From: JBEKCD01 sp050015055
Lineage (GTDB): Archaea > Thermoproteota > Bathyarchaeia > Bathyarchaeales > Bathycorpusculaceae
NCBI GenBank assembly: GCA_050015055.1
Contig: JBEKCD010000012.1
Span: 65,220-129,219 of the forward strand
Reading direction: 5' to 3'
Length of the DNA stretch: 64,000 nt
Below the pieces are notes generated by a model that was given only the letters and a program-made list of their open reading frames with translations, searched no databases and was not told where the DNA came from. The translations under genes and the position numbers were made by a program. Below are positions 59,575-64,000 of this stretch, piece after piece. Numbering within the stretch: position 1 is the stretch's first letter; the number at the start of each line of letters is the position of its first letter.

Positions 59575-61122
59575 TTAGAAGTACTTGGTTGCAGAGCGCA
59601 TTTCGGCTGTCAGTTTGACTGAAGCTTTTTTCGCGTCTTTGATTATTGCTTGTCTGAGAGGTTCGCCTGTCAGTTTCGAGAGCCTCTCTTTCTCCAGTTG
59701 TTCAGCCAATGCTGCGTTGTGAAGAGACTTCTGAGCCCATTTTTCGAAGTCTCCTCGGTTGTTGTGAAATTCCACGGATTTCGTGCTCACGTTGTGAATG
59801 GCTTTTGCGAAGCCTTTTAGGCTCCAAGCCGTTGTTCCCGTGAAGTATTTTTCTCCTACGCCCGTGTAGAACAGGAAGGGTTCGTCTGCGACTATCGCGG
59901 CGAGTCTCACTCTGTTCTCAAAGTCCAGTATTGCCGCTTGCGCGGTTACGAAGGCGTCCATGGGCGTGTTGTATGGGCTGAAGTAGGAGTGAACTTCGCC
60001 TGGTGAGCCGCCTGCGGTGAACATGTAGTATAGGTGGTCGCTCGTCTGGAAGTATCTCCATGTTTTCAGGAATTCTTTGTCTTCGGTTTCCTTGACGAGG
60101 GGTTCCAACCGTCTCAGAGTCGTGTAGAAGGCCCATTGCATGGTGTTTCCAAGCCAGCAGCTCGCGTCTCTCTCCAAGTCAGCCCAAGAGATTGTTCCTC
60201 CGAGCTCTGGGACGTCGATCTCTCCGGCGGGCATGTGCTTTTGGGCCACTTCGGAAGGCGTGGCCATGTGGAGGTTCCACCACTTCAGTATCTCAGGGGG
60301 CAAGTGTTTCAGAAAGTCGTGGATGCCGGTTTCGGGCCAGTGGTGTTCTCCGAAGGTCTCGTAGTCTGGGAAGATGTTGATGCAGTCACCTGGCGTTGCA
60401 GCTAGCCAGCTTGCGTATTTGTCCGCGGTTAATGGCCACTCGTTCCACCATCTTGCCGAGAACCTGAAGCCTATGTCGTCTGTCAGCTTGTAGTTTCGTA
60501 GGAGTATCTTGATTTTTTTCAAGTCCTTGGGTGAGTAAAGGTGGTTCGGCGACTTTCCATGAAGTATTCTTTCCACGCCCTCGGTGAAAATTCCTTTGTA
60601 ACCAAGCTTTTCAACGGTTCTTGCAACGGCGTTGTTGTAGAGCAGTTCTGTGTTCTCGAAAACCGTTGACGTGTAGTCCAGTAGGTCTCTCATTACCTGT
60701 TGATGCATCTTTATCTGTTCGATGAATTCTTCTCTTTCAGGGTAGAGGCTTGCCAGGGAGTGATAGTAGGTTTGGCTCAGAAACTCCACTTGCCCAGATT
60801 CTGCGAGCTGTTTGAATGTTTCTAGAAGGTCCTTGTTGAACATTTCGCACTGTTCCAAGAAAATGCCTGAGAGACTGAATGAGAATTTGGGCTTTTTCTT
60901 TTCTCCCTTGTACCTGTCGATGAGTTCGAGCAGTATGCTGTTCGAGGGGAAATAGCATTTTCTGCTTGTCCTTTCAAAAACCTGTCTGTTCACTGCGTTG
61001 TCAAAGTAGTAGTCAAAGTACTCTTTTTTGTCAACGCGTTCGAACATTTTGCTTTCCCAGAAGAAGCTTCTTTTTATTCTGTGAGGTTGATGGACCTCGA
61101 AAACAAGAACAATGTCTGTCAA
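59575..61122 (-). CDS. Glycoside hydrolase family 57 (alpha-amylase/glucanotransferase type)
   Basis: 515 residues. GH57 marks: VFEVHQPHRIK at the start, FSFSLSGIFLEQCE, VEFLSQTYYHSLASLYP, catalytic Glu in KGIFTEGVERIL, catalytic Asp in CINIFPDYETFGEHHW and PHLPPEILK-like segment, then AGGSPGEVHSYFSPYNTPMD. Acts on alpha-1,4-glucans. No signal peptide, so it is intracellular and probably turns over a glycogen-like store together with the two glycosyltransferases. Confidence 0.9.
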   Translation of the reverse strand: MTDIVLVFEVHQPHRIKRSFFWESKMFERVDKKEYFDYYFDNAVNRQVFERTSRKCYFPSNSILLELIDRYKGEKKKPKFSFSLSGIFLEQCEMFNKDLLETFKQLAESGQVEFLSQTYYHSLASLYPEREEFIEQIKMHQQVMRDLLDYTSTVFENTELLYNNAVARTVEKLGYKGIFTEGVERILHGKSPNHLYSPKDLKKIKILLRNYKLTDDIGFRFSARWWNEWPLTADKYASWLAATPGDCINIFPDYETFGEHHWPETGIHDFLKHLPPEILKWWNLHMATPSEVAQKHMPAGEIDVPELGGTISWADLERDASCWLGNTMQWAFYTTLRRLEPLVKETEDKEFLKTWRYFQTSDHLYYMFTAGGSPGEVHSYFSPYNTPMDAFVTAQAAILDFENRVRLAAIVADEPFLFYTGVGEKYFTGTTAWSLKGFAKAIHNVSTKSVEFHNNRGDFEKWAQKSLHNAALAEQLEKERLSKLTGEPLRQAIIKDAKKASVKLTAEMRSATKYF

Positions 61123-61210
61123 ACCTTTGTCCTCTGCTGTTCCTTTATTGGCTGGTTGTTTATTTCTTGTTTGCTGTTGGAGGAGCAGGTGGTTTGCCGC
61201 TGGGGCGGAG

Positions 61211-62020
61211 TCATATTTCGAATTTGTCTATAATCTTTCTCTCTCTTTCTCCGGTTATTTCGGCGATGACGTGGATGTAGGTTTGGAGTCCGGAGTTTTC
61301 GATTCTGGGTTTGAGGAGCTCGTCTATTTGGAAGACTCCTGCAGAGTTTGACATTGTTATTCTTATTGTCACGGGTTTCGGTTCGCCTTCTTGGATGCTC
61401 ACTTTTTCGATTGACAGTGCAGAGACTGAGTGGATGTCGATTTTTCCTGCTTGGAACGGGATGCGGGCTCTTCCCTCTTCCATATCCAGAGCGTCGGAGA
61501 TGCGCACGATGCCTGCTTCCACGGTTAGGGGTTTGATTGGATCTTCATGGGCGACTATGCAGTGCATGACTTCGGACAGGATGATGGTGCGTTCCTCCTC
61601 AGAGTAGACTGATTGGAGGTATTTTTCGATGAGCTGTGAGGCTATGAGTGCGCCGTAGAATGCGTGTCCTTCTCTTATGACGGTCATGCCCAGATCGTGG
61701 AATATTGAGCCTAGTACGACGACTACTTCGGCGTCGTCGTTTTTCATGTTGTAGTTCTTGACGATGCTGGGCACGACTTTTTTGTCAACCAGGATTCTAA
61801 GGATTTTGAGTGCAATGTTGGAGACGATTTTAACGTGGGTGGGTCCGTGATCCGTGTAGCCCATGCGGTCGATGGCCATCACGTTTGCGCATCTCCACAG
61901 AGTCTGCAGTTTCGCGTCCTTCTTGACTTCCTCAATGACATGCTTCAGCTTCTGATTGTCTCGGAACGGAATGTTGAAAACGTACGACATCGCATCCAAG
62001 CCTTCGCTCTTTCCTATCAT
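61211..62020 (-). CDS. HD-superfamily hydrolase
   Basis: About 269 residues from ATG 62020 (a TTG or longer start at 62044 is possible). HD motifs: MGYTDHGPTHVKIVSNIAL, VLGSIFHDLGMTVIREGHAF, CIVAHEDPIKPLTVEAGIVR and ISDALDMEEGRARIP, giving H...HD...H...D. The C-terminal quarter is an alpha/beta domain (VTIRITMSNSAGVFQIDELL). Probably a phosphohydrolase of unknown substrate. A TATA-like TTGTTTAAATTC lies just upstream, and repeat locus C stands further upstream in the same orientation. Confidence 0.8.
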   Translation of the reverse strand: MIGKSEGLDAMSYVFNIPFRDNQKLKHVIEEVKKDAKLQTLWRCANVMAIDRMGYTDHGPTHVKIVSNIALKILRILVDKKVVPSIVKNYNMKNDDAEVVVVLGSIFHDLGMTVIREGHAFYGALIASQLIEKYLQSVYSEEERTIILSEVMHCIVAHEDPIKPLTVEAGIVRISDALDMEEGRARIPFQAGKIDIHSVSALSIEKVSIQEGEPKPVTIRITMSNSAGVFQIDELLKPRIENSGLQTYIHVIAEITGERERKIIDKFEI

Positions 62021-62044
62021 ATCCCTCTGTGAGAATTTAAACAA

Positions 62045-62184
62045 TTAGCTAACGCACGGCAGCCTGAGAACGTGACGCTGCCCCCCAAGAGAAGCACTGG
62101 AAAGCCCCCTCTGTCTTTTTTGCTTAGGCCCAACATCATGGTGGATTACAAGATCGCGATGTTGCGTTTTTGCCCCCCTCTCTT
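62045..62184. other. Leader region of the HD-hydrolase gene
   Basis: This part holds C-rich and G-rich runs (CCCCCC near 62173, GGGGGG on the opposite strand near 62082) but no supported gene. Together with locus C and the fragment at 62353 it makes up a 550-bp stretch free of intact genes. Confidence 0.4.
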
Positions 62185-62309
62185 TTTGTTTGTAATGCCA
62201 GAAGTAATGTGAATTGTAACAAACCATGAAGAAAACAGGCCTGGAACGCCGTTCAGAGCTGATAAGTTCGATTTATTTGTAATGTCAGATGTAATGTGGA
62301 TTGTAACAT
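62185..62309 (-). repeat. Paired GTAAY repeat element, locus C
   Basis: Units at 62185-62222 and 62272-62309, 87 bp apart, on the minus strand. The unit at 62272 shares 23 of 24 bp with locus B (TTTATTTGTAATGTCAGATG on the plus strand). Between the units lie GTAACAAACCATGAAGAAAA and CAGGCCTGG, which correspond to the GTAACAAACCATGGAGAAAA and CAGCCTGG of locus B read on the same strand. Half-sites are 12 bp apart. The nearest gene in this orientation is the HD hydrolase, about 140-165 bp downstream. Confidence 0.75.
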
Positions 62310-62352
62310 TTCTTTGTGGATCCTCTCCTTTTTTTGCACACGTCCCTTGTGA

Positions 62353-62541
62353 TGTTCCTGTGCGTGTGACAAGGTTGAAGCAGGTGGGCGTGCAGATAGG
62401 CGCGCATTTCTGAGAAGTATTGAAGCCAAGTTGGGCTCTGCGTCGGCGTGGCTTGATGGTCTTTCAGTTCCGCGGGCGCTACGCTTAGTTGATGCTGCAG
62501 TGCGATTAGCGTCGTCGGAGCGCTTGAGGTTGAATTTGTAA
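62353..62541 (+). pseudogene. Possible coding remnant without a start
   Basis: A 62-codon open frame with a protein-like, Arg/Ala/Leu-rich sequence (RADRRAFLRSIEAKLGSASA, WLDGLSVPRALRLVDAAVRL) ends at TAA 62541. No ATG or GTG opens it; the only TTG lies inside. Codon use is more GC-rich than in the neighbours, which hints at a fragment from another source. Not recognised. Confidence 0.25.
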
Positions 62542-62592
62542 TGATGATGAGTGTGGAAGAGGGTGGTTTGTCGTTTAGAGGTTGGGGTTTGG

Positions 62593-63027
62593 CTAGAATC
62601 GTTTTGGTTTTGGTCTGGTGTAGATTTCGGTTACGTAGTTGTCGGGGTCGGAGAATGACACGGCGTAGTATCCTGGCTCGAATTGGGGATGTTCTTCGCA
62701 GGGGAATAGGGCTTTGAACCCGTTCTTCTTCATCGCTTTCTCAGCGGCGTCAACAGTTTCTTTGTCTGGAACGAGTATGGCCAGGTGATCCGCTACGACG
62801 AATTCTTCTCCTGTTGGGGCGTCACGTTTGACTCTTGGTTTCTGCGATGCGCCTAGCCATATATGAAAGTTTTGATTGGAGAATCCTGCTCCATCTTCAG
62901 TGTCCATTATTATAGCGAAGCCTAGTCCTTCTAGCAAGGTCTTGTAGAACTTTTTGGAACGGCTCAGGTTGGAAACTTCGATTCCTATATGACCAACAAC
63001 TGTTTGAGTCTGTTTGTTTGAAGCCAT
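62593..63027 (-). CDS. VOC-family (glyoxalase/dioxygenase fold) protein
   Basis: 144 residues from ATG 63027; a frame back to 63087 is not conserved. Two beta-alpha-beta3 modules: VVGHIGIEVSNLSRSKKFYK, GLGFAIIMDTEDGAGF and VADHLAILVPDKETVDAAEK, FEPGYYAVSFSDPDNYVTEI. His near the start of module 1, His in ADHLAI and Glu in VTEIYT match the metal-ligand positions of this superfamily. Substrate unknown. Confidence 0.8.
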   Translation of the reverse strand: MASNKQTQTVVGHIGIEVSNLSRSKKFYKTLLEGLGFAIIMDTEDGAGFSNQNFHIWLGASQKPRVKRDAPTGEEFVVADHLAILVPDKETVDAAEKAMKKNGFKALFPCEEHPQFEPGYYAVSFSDPDNYVTEIYTRPKPKRF

Positions 63028-63154
63028 AACATCACGCTGCGATATCGATTGATGTACTTTTTCACTTAAATAACTTTCATAATACATGAAGACTACGTTC
63101 GTTTCCCTTTGTGGTTTTTTCTTGAGTTCTCAGAGGGAATCTGGCGCGCGAATC

Positions 63155-63164
63155 TTTAAATAAA
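63155..63164 (+). promoter_or_regulatory. TATA box of the gene at 63177
   Basis: TTTAAATAAA is centred about 18 bp before the first ATG (63177) and 35 bp before the second (63195). The usual TATA-to-start distance of about 25 bp would put transcription initiation near 63184, which favours the second ATG as the true start with a short leader. Confidence 0.45.
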
Positions 63165-63176
63165 TACGGTCTTCCA

Positions 63177-63530
63177 ATGGATTCCGTTGAGAGCATGGCA
63201 TATTTACGGAAAGAGGAAGAGACTGTGGAGATAGATCACTCCTTGAGCAAGGTTTGGATGGGTATTCAAAAGGTGCTTACCAGTCTGGAATGGAATACTG
63301 AGCAAATTGATGAGGCAGTACATCGTGTTAAGGCAAAGACGAAGGCAGGCCCTTGGTCATTTAGTTCAATACTTCTGATCAACGTGATGCCTGTAAATGA
63401 GAACACGACGAGAGTTTCAGTTGCGGCGGAGACACCGGTTACTATGATTACGGCGATAATTGATTTTGCACAAGGAAAGAGACGAATTGGCGAATTCTTC
63501 GCGGAACTGGCGAAACAATTGGTCAGCTAA
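63177..63530 (+). CDS. Hypothetical SRPBCC-like protein
   Basis: 117 residues from ATG 63177, or 111 from ATG 63195, which the TATA position favours. Pattern of an N-terminal strand and helix (EEETVEIDHSLSKVWMGIQK), strands (AVHRVKAKTKAGPWSFSSIL, LINVMPVNENTTRVSVAAET) and a closing helix (RRIGEFFAELAKQL), as in small START/SRPBCC domains. Not a recognised family member; ligand unknown. Confidence 0.55.
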   Translation: MDSVESMAYLRKEEETVEIDHSLSKVWMGIQKVLTSLEWNTEQIDEAVHRVKAKTKAGPWSFSSILLINVMPVNENTTRVSVAAETPVTMITAIIDFAQGKRRIGEFFAELAKQLVS

Positions 63531-63547
63531 TCATTGGTCAAAGTTAT

Positions 63548-64000
63548 TTAACGCGTGCGCTTGGCAACTGCGCTATCGGTTTCGGAGCGCGTTTTCGGGA
63601 AGATCTTGATGTCAAACCCCTGAACCGAGTACTCGTAACGTTGATAGCTCTGTGGGTTGTACCGCCACCCGGCTTTTTTGACTTCCACGAATCTCTTGCC
63701 TCCTTCCCTCGATAGGTTCACAACAACCTGCGTTATGTGCTCGATTATTGCACAAAACTCTTTGGGGTGTGCATCTCTGACTATCGTCCAATAGGCTAAC
63801 GTCTTGTATGCGTACAGTGCTGGGCAGACGTGCCCAAAGAATCCTTTAACCGCGTCACTTCCCCAAATGTGCTGCATCATCGATAAACTGTTGAAAACGA
63901 GCCTTGCACTGGGTGTTACGAATTCTCTTTCGATTCTACCGAAGAATTTGTGGAATTGTTCTGGATCTTTTGAGGTTGGAACTTTTCGCATCCAAGAGGG
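63548..64000 (-). CDS. C-terminal part of a RecA/KaiC-like ATPase (partial)
   Basis: The frame is open to the right edge, so the start may lie outside the window; the first ATG inside is at 63991. The strand ARLVFNSLSMMQHIWG resembles the Walker B strand of KaiC/GvpD-type RecA-fold proteins, followed by a long helix (KTLAYWTIVRDAHPKEFCAI), IITQVVVNLS-like strand and a final beta hairpin (YSVQGFDIKIFPK). Walker A is not in the window. The assignment is tentative. Confidence 0.45.
   Translation of the reverse strand, partial: PSWMRKVPTSKDPEQFHKFFGRIEREFVTPSARLVFNSLSMMQHIWGSDAVKGFFGHVCPALYAYKTLAYWTIVRDAHPKEFCAIIEHITQVVVNLSREGGKRFVEVKKAGWRYNPQSYQRYEYSVQGFDIKIFPKTRSETDSAVAKRTR

Overview
The window looks like a chromosomal piece of an uncultured anaerobic archaeon, most probably of the Bathyarchaeia/Thermoproteota type. 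This is inferred from gene content alone. The supporting genes are archaeal transcription factor E, archaeal MBF1, aNAC, a TrmB-family regulator, Trm56, endonuclease Q, archaeal-type ThrRS and ProRS, archaeal phosphoglycerate mutase (ApgM), tetrahydromethanopterin C1 enzymes (Mch, Mer), four tungsten-type aldehyde:ferredoxin oxidoreductase (AOR) paralogues, and a tRNA-Glu broken by two short bulge-helix-bulge introns. Many starts are TTG or GTG, and several genes appear leaderless or have very short leaders. I see no rRNA, insertion sequence, prophage or CRISPR array.

Layout. 1-3.2 kb: a sugar kinase cut by the left edge, then mch and mer diverging from a 49-bp gap. 3.3-9.5 kb: two convergent AOR genes; the second closes a tight minus-strand operon with a PreA-like iron-sulfur dihydropyrimidine dehydrogenase and an SsnA/Atz-type amidohydrolase. 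9.7-11.4 kb: a secreted thermopsin-like protein whose CARDB-dockerin tail is out of frame. 11.8-13.7 kb: a DapA-family aldolase and an EamA exporter. 13.7-18.9 kb: a dense information-processing block (DUF2110, HD protein, TFE, Trm56, HflX, MBF1, PUA protein, aNAC). 19-26.8 kb: an Fe-S aldo/keto reductase, a small protein, a 1283-residue sensor kinase overlapping its response regulator, and an Lrp-type RAM protein. 26.9-30.6 kb: tRNA-Glu(CTC), a methyltransferase, GlpX-type fructose bisphosphatase, a hemerythrin-like protein and a PfkB kinase. 30.7-35 kb: a TrmB-like regulator, a membrane-anchored cohesin and a ChlI-ChlD fusion. 35.3-46 kb: ThrRS, IlvE, an alanine/aspartate-type aminotransferase, a pilin-like repeat protein, an FAD oxidoreductase, a third AOR and ProRS. 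46.5-53.7 kb: ApgM, an NAD-kinase-like protein, the tdh-kbl threonine-degradation pair, and a fourth AOR with its polyferredoxin. 53.8-64 kb: endonuclease Q, a stand-alone sensor-type domain, a NapH-like ferredoxin, a glycan cluster (two GT-B proteins, wHTH, GH57 amylase), an HD protein, a VOC protein and a partial ATPase-like gene.

How it fits together: the genes suggest fermentative or acetogenic growth on amino acids and carbohydrate. Transaminases and Tdh-Kbl feed 2-oxo acids, glycine and acetyl-CoA; AORs oxidise aldehydes to reduced ferredoxin; Mch and Mer carry C1 units on tetrahydromethanopterin; GlpX and ApgM serve gluconeogenesis; GH57 and glycosyltransferases handle an alpha-glucan store. 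A membrane cohesin and a dockerin-tailed secreted protein hint at cell-surface docking of exoproteins.

The most unusual element is a paired intergenic repeat found at three loci (near 26.3, 56.0 and 62.2 kb). Each has two ~39-bp units built from three GTAAY/RTTAC half-sites 12-13 bp apart, with the two units 87-89 bp apart, and each is oriented the same way relative to the gene downstream. Other points of note: an HflX gene with no ordinary start codon ahead of its conserved N-terminus but a perfect Shine-Dalgarno before an ACG; an AOR with Asp in place of the first cluster cysteine; and dockerin decay at two places.
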